A DNA stretch of 64,000 nucleotides from Tatumella ptyseos (GTDB lineage Bacteria; Pseudomonadota; Gammaproteobacteria; Enterobacterales; Enterobacteriaceae). Position numbers and translations under genes: made by a program. A model generated the notes under the pieces. It was not told the DNA's origin and ran no database searches. It saw only the letters and a list, made by a program, of their open reading frames with translations. Positions 35,530 through 44,367 of this stretch are shown in pieces. The stretch covers positions 1,178,001-1,242,000 of the forward strand of contig NZ_CP130649.1 of the NCBI RefSeq assembly GCF_030552895.1, in the 5' to 3' direction. The stretch's first letter is position 1. Each line of letters begins with the position of its first letter.

Positions 35530-35835
35530 TCAATGACTGCTCATTCCCACCATAAATTGAGAACAATTAGAATGACTTGAAGCGGCTTGGATCTGCTGTT
35601 CGTCTAATTGAAAAGCATCCCCGGCCGCGCTATTCAATAAATATTTTTGTGATGCTTGCCCAAGAGCACGGACTTGATCCTGCGGGATTAACTTATTTTC
35701 TACCGCCGCATTAATCACACTACAAGTTCCATTGATCACATTATATTTTCCGACCGTTGCTGAATTTACCAGCCAACCGATCATCCCACCGACTAAAAGA
35801 CATAAGCATAGTGAGGCAAATTTTTTCAAAGACAT
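35530..35835 (-). CDS. Small exported or membrane-anchored protein of unknown function
   Basis: 101 residues beginning with a signal-like segment (MSLKKFASLCLCLLVGGMIG). The remaining part has three cysteines (NGTCSVIN and SNCSQF among them) and is mostly helical. I do not recognise a family. The ATG at 35835 has AAGGGA upstream on the minus strand. It follows the porin-like gene on the same strand by 85 bp but is probably separate. Confidence 0.55.
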   Translation of the reverse strand: MSLKKFASLCLCLLVGGMIGWLVNSATVGKYNVINGTCSVINAAVENKLIPQDQVRALGQASQKYLLNSAAGDAFQLDEQQIQAASSHSNCSQFMVGMSSH

Positions 35836-35920
35836 CAATATTCCCTTATGTGCGCTTTTGAACGTCTGCTAAGGATAATAGCGATTAATGATAAAAGTTA
35901 CCAATATGATTAATTCGTCG

Positions 35921-36796
35921 TTAAAAGAAGGTTGCGAGGCGTAACGTGACATTTTTATCTTGTTTAAAGCCAGACTCCGTATGTTGGTCTTTACCGATCA
36001 CGATTAAGCCTTGTAAATGAGGCGTAAAGAGATAAGCCATGGATGCACTTAAATAGAAGGTTCTTTGGGTATCCTGTTGATTGATACCGTCAACAGAGGA
36101 TTCGCCGCCTGATATATAGCCCCCACCCACGCCAAAATGGGAAAGCGGTGAAAAACTATAACGAAGATAGGCTTGGTACTCATAGAGGGGCTTTTCGCGC
36201 AAGGTGGCTTTTGACGCGCCATAATCATTATTATGGCTAAACCAACTCACATCTGCTGCGGTATCAACGGCCCAGCGATCCGTAAAATGATGGATATACC
36301 CCGCTTGCCAGAGCATTCGCCAACGATTCTCCCCCACATTCAACGCTTTATTATGGTCATAACTACCAGTTGGTAGGTAAAAATAGGGTCCAAAAGAAAA
36401 GATATCCCGATGACTGGCGACGGTGGTAAGGAGCGGGGCGGCAAGGATAAAATCTCCGATGCCATGATTGCTGCCCAGTGCTCGCGCGCTACTGCCTGCG
36501 GTTAAATCGCCATAGGGCAAAATAAATTGAGGCTGGAGCACCGTACCATCAGAAATGCCAACGGAATGTATAAATCTTAATAGCTCGACTTGTGTCCGTA
36601 GCGTAGATGAACTCGACAATTTTTTATCTTGAAGATAGCGTTCGTGACTACTGGAATACTTTGCATAGAGTCCTAGGACGTTACCCCCAGCTGGGATAGG
36701 CTCATAATCGCCTGGCGCAATTTCTAAAGCAAAAGCTTTGGTTGCAGTAATACTGACGAGTAAAGCAAGTCCACTATTCTTTAAATTGATGTGCAT
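35921..36796 (-). CDS. Outer membrane channel-like protein (phenol/MetA-degradation transporter family)
   Basis: A 291-residue protein with a signal peptide (MHINLKNSGLALLVSITAT, then KAFA). The beta-rich body has alternating hydrophobic strands and an aromatic C-terminus (LRLATFF), typical of outer membrane barrels. PGDYEPIPAGGNVLGLY at the mature start is characteristic of the Phenol_MetA_deg family of outer membrane proteins tied to aromatic and hydrophobic compound use. The ATG at 36796 precedes the signal peptide; a longer frame running into the nitrilase gene is not credible. It is cotranscribed with the nitrilase upstream (55-bp gap), suggesting nitrile or product passage across the outer membrane. 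Confidence 0.75.
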   Translation of the reverse strand: MHINLKNSGLALLVSITATKAFALEIAPGDYEPIPAGGNVLGLYAKYSSSHERYLQDKKLSSSSTLRTQVELLRFIHSVGISDGTVLQPQFILPYGDLTAGSSARALGSNHGIGDFILAAPLLTTVASHRDIFSFGPYFYLPTGSYDHNKALNVGENRWRMLWQAGYIHHFTDRWAVDTAADVSWFSHNNDYGASKATLREKPLYEYQAYLRYSFSPLSHFGVGGGYISGGESSVDGINQQDTQRTFYLSASMAYLFTPHLQGLIVIGKDQHTESGFKQDKNVTLRLATFF

Positions 36797-36851
36797 TATC
36801 GTTACCTCAAGCAAGATAAAAGGTAGGCCAGCACTAAGCCAGCCTAGCGAT

Positions 36852-37871
36852 TTAGCAATGATCGTTGGGTAAGGAGGGGGATTCTTCCAAGGGATCAAGC
36901 GTTGTAGTGCTGACGGGACTTTCACTAAACGGCATGACACAAGGACTGGGTTTATTGTTAAACAATAAACGCATCACGTCAGGGCGAGAATAATGGCCGA
37001 CGGGATCTGCCGCTGATTTTGCAAAAATGAGAGCGGTAGGGTCGAGTGTTGCATAGAGGATACCCTCCTCATGCTCCCCTAAGGGGGTGGCGAGCTCTGC
37101 ACCATCCGGCCCGAAGATTCGTGCGTGGCCGCCCCCGGCTTCAAGCATACTGAGTTTGAGATCATCGTCGCATAACATTTCCAGCATCTCTGGCGAAACG
37201 ATGGCACAAGGAGAAATAACAAAACATTGGCCTTCCGCCGCATAAAGTCGGGAAGCAGCAATATTGACCTCTGGTCCTAATGCTGCAGTGCCTTCGCGAT
37301 ACAGACTGAAGCTGGGCCATGCACCAATATGGATCTCCTCGTGTTGGGAGTACATGGCGTAGCGCGTCAGGGGCTGTAAATGCTCCCAGCAGCACAATGC
37401 GCCGAGGGTACCTAATGGCGTATCGAAAGTCCGAATCGAGGAGCCATCACTTTCGCCGAAGAGAATACGTTCAACATGTGTCGCTTTGAGTTTACGTCGA
37501 CGACCAACCGTTTCACCTTGGTCGCTAATAATCCACTGCCCAATATAGAGAGAACCGTGATCCTTTTCACTGTATCCCAAGACCACATGGATATTATTCT
37601 TTTTGGCCGCTTCGCGAATCTTCGTTGCCTGTTCACTCTCTAACTGTAACGAATTGTCATGATACTGCTTCACCCAATGCATATAAGCGGCTGGAGCACT
37701 GAGCCACAGAAACCAAGGATATCCAGGTATCCAAGTTTCAGGAAAAGCGATTAGACTGGCCCCATTTTGAGCGGCCTCTTCGATCAAACGGATGGTTTTG
37801 TCCACTGTTGCATTAAGATCTAGGAAAACGGGTGCTGCTTGAACGCAGGCGACTTTAACTGGCGCTTTCAT
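36852..37871 (-). CDS. Nitrilase (carbon-nitrogen hydrolase, aliphatic/aryl nitrilase type)
   Basis: A 339-residue nitrilase-superfamily enzyme. The catalytic triad is visible: Glu in FPETWIPGYPW (about residue 48), Lys in RKLKATHVER (about 130) and Cys in GALCCWEHLQPL (about 164). The CWEH motif marks true nitrilases (nitrile to acid plus ammonia) rather than amidases. The ATG at 37871 follows GGAGAG by five bases; further upstream starts lack the family N-terminus. It is divergent from an AraC-type regulator and followed by an outer membrane channel gene. Plant-derived nitriles such as indole-3-acetonitrile are possible substrates, but nothing in the sequence fixes this. Confidence 0.9.
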   Translation of the reverse strand: MKAPVKVACVQAAPVFLDLNATVDKTIRLIEEAAQNGASLIAFPETWIPGYPWFLWLSAPAAYMHWVKQYHDNSLQLESEQATKIREAAKKNNIHVVLGYSEKDHGSLYIGQWIISDQGETVGRRRKLKATHVERILFGESDGSSIRTFDTPLGTLGALCCWEHLQPLTRYAMYSQHEEIHIGAWPSFSLYREGTAALGPEVNIAASRLYAAEGQCFVISPCAIVSPEMLEMLCDDDLKLSMLEAGGGHARIFGPDGAELATPLGEHEEGILYATLDPTALIFAKSAADPVGHYSRPDVMRLLFNNKPSPCVMPFSESPVSTTTLDPLEESPSLPNDHC

Positions 37872-38027
37872 AATAACTCTCCTATCAGGTGTTTTTACCA
37901 GCATAGGCTTGACGGCTGAACACTAAGTAGGACGAGAAGGAATAGATTATTGACTCACAACGCGGCAGGCGGGAGACAGGTATAAAACTTGCATAAGAAT
38001 AATCAATGATGTGGTCAGATGAGGTGA

Positions 38028-38990
38028 ATGATGATAACCCAGTTTACTACTGCACAATTACCCCCCAAAGAAAGGCATGATTACTGGCAAGAAGTGGTTT
38101 GCAATACGTTTGTCCCTTTAGCCTGTACACTCAATGATATGAACGATTTTAGTGCAAGCCTAGAAATTCGTGAGCTGGCGGAAGTGAAGGTGGTATCGAT
38201 AGAGGCTTCGCCTCAGCTCGTGGAGCGGGGTAAAGAACATCGGTTTTCTTGTTCCGATGAATATATCTTACTGAGTCTAGCCCAAAGAGGTCGGGCAGGT
38301 ATTCGCCAAGATAACCGTGAGGTCACTCTGTCAGCAGGTGAATTTAGCCTCTATGATACGCGCAAACCTTATCAATTATCTTTCACTGATCCATTCAAGC
38401 AAATAGTGGTGCGCATCCCCTATAAAGCGGTCATCGATCGTACGGGGCCCATCGATCATCTCACCGCGAGGCCTTTCTCTAATCAACAACCTTTCGGACG
38501 TTTAGCATATGATTTTTTTATGGGCGTTGCGGCCTTACCCGCAGGGCAGTCAGCGAAAACGCTAGGGAAAATCGCCGAACAAAGTATCGATTTATTGGCC
38601 ATGGCGGTCTCGCCTCTCCTTCATCAAGAGAAAGCGACCACCCTTAGCCGTAATACGCTGCTTTATCGTATTAAACAGCATATTGCGACGCATCTCGATA
38701 GTCCCGAATTAACGCTTACTCAAGTAAGCCAGTTTTTTGGTATTTCTAGCCGATATGTAAACCAATTATTCAATGACGAACAGACCTCATTTGGACGCTA
38801 TGTACTGGCGACACGCTTAGAAAGCTGCGCCGCGAGGCTTAGTCAAACACACTATGATCATCTAACCGTAAGTAGTATTGCGTATCGCTTTGGTTTTTAT
38901 GATATGGCCTACTTTAGCCGGGCGTTTAAAGCGCGTTTTGGTATAACGGCTAAGGCCTACCGTAGAGAGAGCCGATACCCTGATACGTAA
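38028..38990 (+). CDS. AraC-family transcriptional regulator (NitR-like)
   Basis: A 320-residue regulator. An N-terminal AraC_binding_2-type sensor domain (about 1-170, LPPKERHDYWQEVVCNTFVP) is followed by a C-terminal double helix-turn-helix (about 215-315) with LTQVSQFFGISSRYVNQLF and SIAYRFGFYDMAYFSRAFK. It is divergent from the nitrilase gene with a 156-bp shared region. The arrangement resembles known nitrilase loci controlled by AraC-type NitR. Two ATGs (38028, 38031) are possible. Confidence 0.87.
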   Translation: MMITQFTTAQLPPKERHDYWQEVVCNTFVPLACTLNDMNDFSASLEIRELAEVKVVSIEASPQLVERGKEHRFSCSDEYILLSLAQRGRAGIRQDNREVTLSAGEFSLYDTRKPYQLSFTDPFKQIVVRIPYKAVIDRTGPIDHLTARPFSNQQPFGRLAYDFFMGVAALPAGQSAKTLGKIAEQSIDLLAMAVSPLLHQEKATTLSRNTLLYRIKQHIATHLDSPELTLTQVSQFFGISSRYVNQLFNDEQTSFGRYVLATRLESCAARLSQTHYDHLTVSSIAYRFGFYDMAYFSRAFKARFGITAKAYRRESRYPDT

Positions 38991-39005
38991 ATCAACAATA
39001 GCAAT

Positions 39006-39944
39006 CTACGGATGATGGGCGAGAAACTGTTCTGGTCCCTCTTGTTGTAACCACTGCTCTGTTTGGTGGCGAAGAATTTCAATAAAGTGCTGGGTTAAAC
39101 TGCTATTACGACCCAGTGTCGCCGAAATAATACTGACTTGAGTGAGGGGGAGGGTTTCATTAATCGCTATTTTGCGAAGTCGTGGATTCTGAGTTAAAAG
39201 GGGCAAGCCAGCCGTCGACCAGATACTGAGCATGGTTGAATTTTCTAGCAAATATTGCGTCACTTCAGGGGACGAACAGTGAATAACATTCTGCGGTAAG
39301 GGCAAATTATACCTTGCGCAAAGCTGAGAGAGTAATGAAGGTTGTTGGGGTTCGTCCCAATCAATCCACGGGAAAGTTAATAATTTTTTGAGTGAGGTGG
39401 GGTGTTTGATGGGATGGTTATTCCCCGCGATGATAAAATTTCCTAGAGAATAGAGTAATTCGCTTTCCAGCCCCTCTTCAACAACATTATCACTACGACT
39501 CACCACGGCTACGTCCAGCTCTTTTTGTGTAATCTTACGCTGTAAAATAGGCGGCCGATTCTGCTGCGTAATAATCTTCACATTGGGGTACTGTTGTTGA
39601 AAAGCCAATACACTTTTTGCCAGCGGGCCATAACTGGTTGCCGACGTAAAACCAATACGAAGTTGACGCATGGCGTTGCCGAGTAAATGGTCAATTTCTT
39701 CTCTGGCATGATGGAGAGATTGGTCGATAGCTTTAGCGTGGCGAATGAGTACCTGGCCATATTCATTTAATTCAATCCCTCGTGCATGCCGCAGTAATAT
39801 GGGTAGACCTATCTCGTCTTCAATATCGGCTATAGTTTTACTGATGGCGGGCTGGGTTAATCCTAATGACTTTGCTGCTTTACCAAAACTTCCCTGCGCG
39901 GCAACTTCTAATAAAATATTCAATTGATGTAATTTAATACGCAT
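39006..39944 (-). CDS. LysR-family transcriptional regulator
   Basis: A 312-residue LysR protein. The N-terminal winged helix-turn-helix is HQLNILLEVAAQGSFGKAAK plus SLGLTQPAISKTIADIE; the C-terminal substrate-binding domain starts near residue 90 (RQLRIGFTSATSYGPLAKSV). The ATG at 39944 gives the family N-terminus MRIKLHQL with GGGATG upstream. A start at 39977 would run through a 14-bp palindrome and is unlikely. It is divergent from the MHS transporter and M20 hydrolase genes, which it probably regulates. Its effector is unknown. Confidence 0.87.
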   Translation of the reverse strand: MRIKLHQLNILLEVAAQGSFGKAAKSLGLTQPAISKTIADIEDEIGLPILLRHARGIELNEYGQVLIRHAKAIDQSLHHAREEIDHLLGNAMRQLRIGFTSATSYGPLAKSVLAFQQQYPNVKIITQQNRPPILQRKITQKELDVAVVSRSDNVVEEGLESELLYSLGNFIIAGNNHPIKHPTSLKKLLTFPWIDWDEPQQPSLLSQLCARYNLPLPQNVIHCSSPEVTQYLLENSTMLSIWSTAGLPLLTQNPRLRKIAINETLPLTQVSIISATLGRNSSLTQHFIEILRHQTEQWLQQEGPEQFLAHHP

Positions 39945-39963
39945 TCTACATCCCACTTTTATA

Positions 39964-39977
39964 GTGCATCGATGCAC
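39964..39977. promoter_or_regulatory. Perfect 14-bp palindrome, candidate LysR-regulator operator
   Basis: GTGCATCGATGCAC lies 20 bp upstream of the lysR-type ATG and 107 bp upstream of the divergent transporter gene. Dyad symmetry in this position is typical of LysR recognition sites that control both directions. Confidence 0.5.
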
Positions 39978-40084
39978 AAATTTAGCACCTAATTGATAAC
40001 CAAAGTCATCACTATTTTTTATGATTGCAGTGAATTATGTTTATGGCAAAGTGAAGATCCCATTCAATCACGGAATCGTTCTCT

Positions 40085-41365
40085 ATGACTGATTTATCGC
40101 GCCGTAAATCATTATTTGCCGTCACGCTCGGCAATGGCTTAGAAATTTATGATTTTGCTGTCTACAGTTTTTTCTCAGTGATTATTGGCCATCTTTTCTT
40201 TCCTGCAGAGAATGCGACACTCTCCCTGTTATTATCTGTTGCCACCTTTGGCATCGGATTTTTGGTGCGACCATTGGGCAGTATTATCTTAGGGCAATAT
40301 GCTGACCGCCATGGAAGAAAAGCCGCGTTACAGCGTATCATGTTACTGATGGGGCTAGGGGCAATGCTGGTGGCAGTAGCCCCAACTTGGCAGCAAGCGG
40401 GTATTTGGGGACCCATTATTCTCGTGACGGGACGCCTGATTCAAGGTTTCTCCGCCGGTGGAGAAATTGGTGCAGCAACCAGTTGGTTGCTGGAAGCGGG
40501 TGAGGGACAGTCTCGGGCGCAACGGGTTAGCTGGCAGATGGTAAGTCAAGGAGCGGCTGCACTCAGTGGGGCGATAACCGGGTTTATCCTCAGTCACTCC
40601 TTATCGATTGATGCGCTTTATAGCTGGGGATGGCGAGTTCCTTTTATAGTAGGGCTTCTTATTATTCCCCTTGGGTTTTATATGCGCTCAGCGCTACCGG
40701 AAACACACTTCACTGAGCCAGCAACCGTTAAGGCGAGTTCTTCCCTCGGATTACTCATTAAACAACACAGCCGTAAACTCATTCTCGGTATTTTGCTGGT
40801 GATGAAGAGTACGACTAGCTTCTACATCATTGTCTACTATCTTCCTGCTTACATGGTCAATACGCTTGCGTATCCAGCGAGTCAGTCTTACTGGTTAAGT
40901 ATGGGGGCAGCCTTAATTACCCTTGTCGCGCCGTTTTTTTTAGGTAAGTTCATTGATCGTGTTGCCAATCTGCGGGGCATTATGTTGTTCAGCATAGTGA
41001 TTTCAACCGTACTGACGCTACCCATTTTCTTAGCCATTATTCATCATCTATCACTACCCCTGACGTTGACACTCATCGGTGTAGATCAAGTTATGGCTAA
41101 CCTTTATGCCGTAGCGTTTTTTGTATTGATATTAGAGGCCTTCCCTGCGCCGTTGCGCGCATCAGCACTCTCGGTGATTTATGCTTTTGGCGTCACATTG
41201 TTCGGGGGATTTGCCCAGTTTAACGTTACTTTCCTACTCGATTTAACGCACAACGCCTTAGCCCCTTGTGCTTATTTGGTTCTCTGTGGCGTCATTTCAT
41301 TGGGTGCCATCTACTTTTGGAAAACAAAGGCCTCATCAAAAATGGAGCAGCTATATGTTAATTAA
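40085..41365 (+). CDS. MFS transporter, metabolite:H+ symporter (MHS) family
   Basis: A 426-residue permease with twelve predicted helices. The MHS pattern is clear: TLGNGLEIYDFAVYSFF in helix 1, GFLVRPLGSIILGQYADRHG with the following RK pair between helices 2 and 3, and LIQGFSAGGEIGAATSWL in helix 4. MHS members import carboxylates and zwitterions (citrate, ketoglutarate, shikimate, proline-betaine). The next gene is an M20 hydrolase overlapping its 3' end by 11 bp, so an N-acyl or aryl-acyl amino acid is a sensible guess for substrate. Confidence 0.85.
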   Translation: MTDLSRRKSLFAVTLGNGLEIYDFAVYSFFSVIIGHLFFPAENATLSLLLSVATFGIGFLVRPLGSIILGQYADRHGRKAALQRIMLLMGLGAMLVAVAPTWQQAGIWGPIILVTGRLIQGFSAGGEIGAATSWLLEAGEGQSRAQRVSWQMVSQGAAALSGAITGFILSHSLSIDALYSWGWRVPFIVGLLIIPLGFYMRSALPETHFTEPATVKASSSLGLLIKQHSRKLILGILLVMKSTTSFYIIVYYLPAYMVNTLAYPASQSYWLSMGAALITLVAPFFLGKFIDRVANLRGIMLFSIVISTVLTLPIFLAIIHHLSLPLTLTLIGVDQVMANLYAVAFFVLILEAFPAPLRASALSVIYAFGVTLFGGFAQFNVTFLLDLTHNALAPCAYLVLCGVISLGAIYFWKTKASSKMEQLYVN

Positions 41366-42524
41366 AGAGATACTTGAACATGAAGCGCAAATGATTGCAC
41401 TACGTCATGATTTCCATGCGCACCCTGAACTCGGTTTCGAAGAATACCGAACGAGCGACGTTATTGCTGAGTTACTCGTAAAATGGGGCTATACGATTGA
41501 ACGGGGAATAGGAAAAACGGGAATTGTTGGAACCTTGACTGTGGGCAATGGTGGGAAGCGCCTAGGTATTCGTGCAGACATGGATGCGCTTCCTATGCAA
41601 GAGTTAGCCGAGGTCGAGTACGCCAGCCAATATCCCGGCAAAATGCATGCCTGTGGCCATGATGGGCATTGTGCCATTCTGCTTTCTGCGGCAAAGTACC
41701 TGGCCGAAACCCGCCGTTTTTCCGGGACATTACGCGTTATCTTTCAACCTTCTGAAGAGTCCATCGGCGGGGCTAGAGTGATGATTGAAGAAGGTTTATT
41801 CCAACGTTTTCCTTGTGATGCCATATTTGGTTTACACAATTATCCGCTGTTACCCGCTGGGCACTTTTTCACCAAGTCAGGACCACTGATGGCGTCGTCT
41901 GACAGTTTCACGGTAACACTTTCAGGTAAAGGCGGGCACGGCTCGGCGCCAGAACATTGCCTTGATCCGCTGCCCTGTGCGGCGAATATTGTGCTGGCGT
42001 TACAGACCATTGTCAGTCGCCATATCGATCCTCAAATCCCGGCCGTGGTGACGGTAGGTAGCGTGCAAGCGGGATCTACCCACAATATTATTCCTGACAG
42101 TGTGGTCATCAAAATTAATACTCGCTCCTTTTGTCCAGCGACTCGGGCAGAGATTGAAAAACAGATTCGTCATATCGTAACGAGCCAAGCGACCAGCTAT
42201 CACTTGACCGCGAGTATTGATAAAGTGTTTGGCTATCCTGCCACCATTAATGACCCTGAACAGACCGCCTTTGCACTAGCGATTGCCCGTCAAACGGTGG
42301 GAGAAGAGTGTGTAGGCGATCCTGAAGAGTTTGAGCCTCTGATGGGGAGTGAGGATTTTTCATTTATGCTGCAGGAGATACCGGGCTGCTACCTTATGCT
42401 TGGTACGGGTAAGGCAGAAGGCGACAATTATTCTGTCCATCATCCGCGCTATGAATTTAATGATGAATGTATCGCTATTGGGGCAAGCTATTGGGCGCGT
42501 CTCACTGAATCCTTCTTAAACTAA
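41355..42524 (+). CDS. M20-family amidohydrolase (second copy type)
   Basis: A 389-residue M20D metallohydrolase with HACGHDGHCAILLSAAKYL, QPSEESIGGARVMIEEGLF, the lid-domain GKGGHGSAPEH and late SEDFSFMLQ. It is clearly paralogous to the enzyme at 32247 (shared motif order and ends), but not a recent copy. The ATG at 41355 follows GGAG; it overlaps the MHS transporter stop and is thus in one operon. It likely hydrolyses the compound imported by that transporter, releasing an amino acid plus acid. Confidence 0.88.
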   Translation: MLIKEILEHEAQMIALRHDFHAHPELGFEEYRTSDVIAELLVKWGYTIERGIGKTGIVGTLTVGNGGKRLGIRADMDALPMQELAEVEYASQYPGKMHACGHDGHCAILLSAAKYLAETRRFSGTLRVIFQPSEESIGGARVMIEEGLFQRFPCDAIFGLHNYPLLPAGHFFTKSGPLMASSDSFTVTLSGKGGHGSAPEHCLDPLPCAANIVLALQTIVSRHIDPQIPAVVTVGSVQAGSTHNIIPDSVVIKINTRSFCPATRAEIEKQIRHIVTSQATSYHLTASIDKVFGYPATINDPEQTAFALAIARQTVGEECVGDPEEFEPLMGSEDFSFMLQEIPGCYLMLGTGKAEGDNYSVHHPRYEFNDECIAIGASYWARLTESFLN

Positions 42525-42560
42525 AAAGTGTATCGCTACCTATTATTTAGGTAGCGATAC
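42523..42560 (-). terminator. Terminator between the M20 hydrolase and the mechanosensitive channel genes
   Basis: GTATCGCTACCT (42530-42541) and AGGTAGCGATAC (42549-42560) form a perfect twelve-pair stem with a seven-base loop. On the minus strand UUUUU follows, fitting the channel gene. It may also stop the plus-strand operon. Confidence 0.85.
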
Positions 42561-42569
42561 GCCGTTAGG

Positions 42570-43799
42570 TTATTCATCACCCATCACACGCGACATTTCC
42601 ATCGGCAAAGCGCTCGTAATATCACGCCCAGAAGGGCGCTGGAAAATCCCTAACTGGAAAAATCCTGCGGTCGCATACATGAACTCGAATATTTGGGATT
42701 GTGTCTCCTCGTACTCGTTCCAGAAGACGTTGGACGTAAAACAATAGATTTCAATAGGGAGCCCTTCAGCAGTGGGGCTGAGTTGGCGCACCACCACATA
42801 CATATCGTTACAGATATCTTCTCTCTGCCGTAAATAACTCAAAATATAGCCACGATAAAGGCCTAAATTGGTTATGCCTTGATTAGAGGAAAGGGCGAGA
42901 TTTTGGCGGATGTAGTCTGCGATTTTGTCACCGATCACTGAACCTTGTTCGTCAAGGGTTTCGGCTAAGGCAAGCGTAGCAAACGCGATACTCGATTGAT
43001 CGATAAAAAAGCTCCGTTTGATGCGTCTTCCCCCTGAAGCAAACATCGGCTGCCAGTTGGTGTAAGTCTCGGTAATGAAGTTTTTAGTTGGCACTTGGGA
43101 TAGCGTGTTATCCCAATTGCGAATGGTGATGGTATGTAAGGCAATATCGGTTACCTCACCACTGATATTGGCGACGGGCATTTCAATCCAATCTCCCAGT
43201 TGGATAACATGGGAGGAGGAGACTTGTATATTGGCGACAAGTGAGATGAGCGTATGTTGGAAAACCAGCATCAATACTGCGGCAATGGCTCCCAAACTAG
43301 AAATGATAATACCGGGTGATTTATTGGATAATGTTGCGATAACCAATATTGTCGCGATAGATGACACAACAATTTTACCGATCTGTACGTATCCCTTGAT
43401 TGATCCGGCTTTGGAGCCATGTTTACGGGCATAGACGTCTTTGGTGGTATCCAATAACTCATTAATTAACATCGTAATATTTACGATAAACAGCACACCA
43501 CAAATCGTTCTTATCGCCTCAACGAGCCCTTCCGACAGTCCAGGTATCAGTTGTGAGAGGAAATAAACGGTGACGACCGGAATAATATTGGCCAATCTTC
43601 GGGTAATTCGTAGGTCTTTTTTCTGTGTATCACGTTGACTATTAGTATGCAGAATAAATTTTCTTACGATGCTAAGTAAGAAGAATTTACAGATAACAGA
43701 GGAAACAAACCCCGCGAGTAGCATCAACGTCACGGCGAGTAGGGAGTAGGTCACAGGGTTGTTAAGTATCCAGTGCCACAGGATCAAAAGGTCTTGCAT
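42570..43799 (-). CDS. MscS-family mechanosensitive channel (YbdG-like)
   Basis: A 409-residue inner membrane protein. Four or five helices span the first 180 residues. The pore-helix/beta-domain boundary is SLGAIAAVLMLVFQHTLISL and the MscS beta domain has QLGDWIEMPVANISGEVTDI and TITIRNWDNTLSQVPTK. The C-terminal extension (GGRRIKRSFFID, LPIEIYCFTSNVFWNEYE) is that of E. coli YbdG, a small-conductance osmotic channel. The family name is firm; identity as the YbdG ortholog is likely but not proven. Confidence 0.85.
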   Translation of the reverse strand: MQDLLILWHWILNNPVTYSLLAVTLMLLAGFVSSVICKFFLLSIVRKFILHTNSQRDTQKKDLRITRRLANIIPVVTVYFLSQLIPGLSEGLVEAIRTICGVLFIVNITMLINELLDTTKDVYARKHGSKAGSIKGYVQIGKIVVSSIATILVIATLSNKSPGIIISSLGAIAAVLMLVFQHTLISLVANIQVSSSHVIQLGDWIEMPVANISGEVTDIALHTITIRNWDNTLSQVPTKNFITETYTNWQPMFASGGRRIKRSFFIDQSSIAFATLALAETLDEQGSVIGDKIADYIRQNLALSSNQGITNLGLYRGYILSYLRQREDICNDMYVVVRQLSPTAEGLPIEIYCFTSNVFWNEYEETQSQIFEFMYATAGFFQLGIFQRPSGRDITSALPMEMSRVMGDE

Positions 43800-44086
43800 G
43801 AGAACACTCAGTAGTTGTCGACGTTAAGGGGGGCGATCATTAAATTTTTTTTAGTTTTTTTCTAGCCTAAAAATGGTTTATCTCCTGTAGCACCCCAATT
43901 TCCAGCATAAATTCTCTTCGTACTTTGGCATTTCCAATAAGGAAAATGCATAAAAATCACGTTAAGAACGTTAGTTATGCAACAAGGGATTAATAAAATA
44001 AATCCAGGGAGAGGCTAAACCACTCGTCAATGACGAAACAATTCGTTATTAATTATGGGGTGTTTTAAAGTGTAATGGCGCTTAGT

Positions 44087-44100
44087 TTGATTAAGATCAA
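44087..44100. promoter_or_regulatory. FNR-type box 1
   Basis: TTGATTAAGATCAA matches TTGAT-N4-ATCAA at all ten defined positions. It lies 624 bp upstream of the TolC-like gene. Confidence 0.6.
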
Positions 44101-44142
44101 TATTAGGAAAAGGGAAGGGAGTTTTTTAAGATCTCTCTTTTA

Positions 44143-44156
44143 TTGATTTTAATCAA
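44143..44156. promoter_or_regulatory. FNR-type box 2
   Basis: TTGATTTTAATCAA matches the FNR consensus at all ten defined positions. It lies 56 bp centre to centre from box 1, on nearly the same helix face (about 5.3 turns, so slightly offset). Confidence 0.6.
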
Positions 44157-44353
44157 ATTAATTAGCGAGATGATCAGGGTGGTAATTTTTCTTTGATTAT
44201 TTGTGCGCATAGATTTATGGGTAATCTTTTATTTTTTGTAAAAAATCACTGACAAACCCCCATTGAAAACGCCTTATATTTATTAATAAATAGTTTTTTA
44301 GATATCAGGGGTTATTAAAAAACCTTAAAAATCAGTGGTGAATGTTATATGTA

Positions 44354-44367
44354 TTGATGTACATCAA
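44354..44367. promoter_or_regulatory. FNR-type box 3
   Basis: TTGATGTACATCAA is a perfect FNR consensus inside a 16-bp palindrome. If this is a class II site (centre at -41.5), transcription would start near 44402, after an AT-rich -10 region around 44385-44395. That would give a leader of about 320 nt. Confidence 0.65.
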
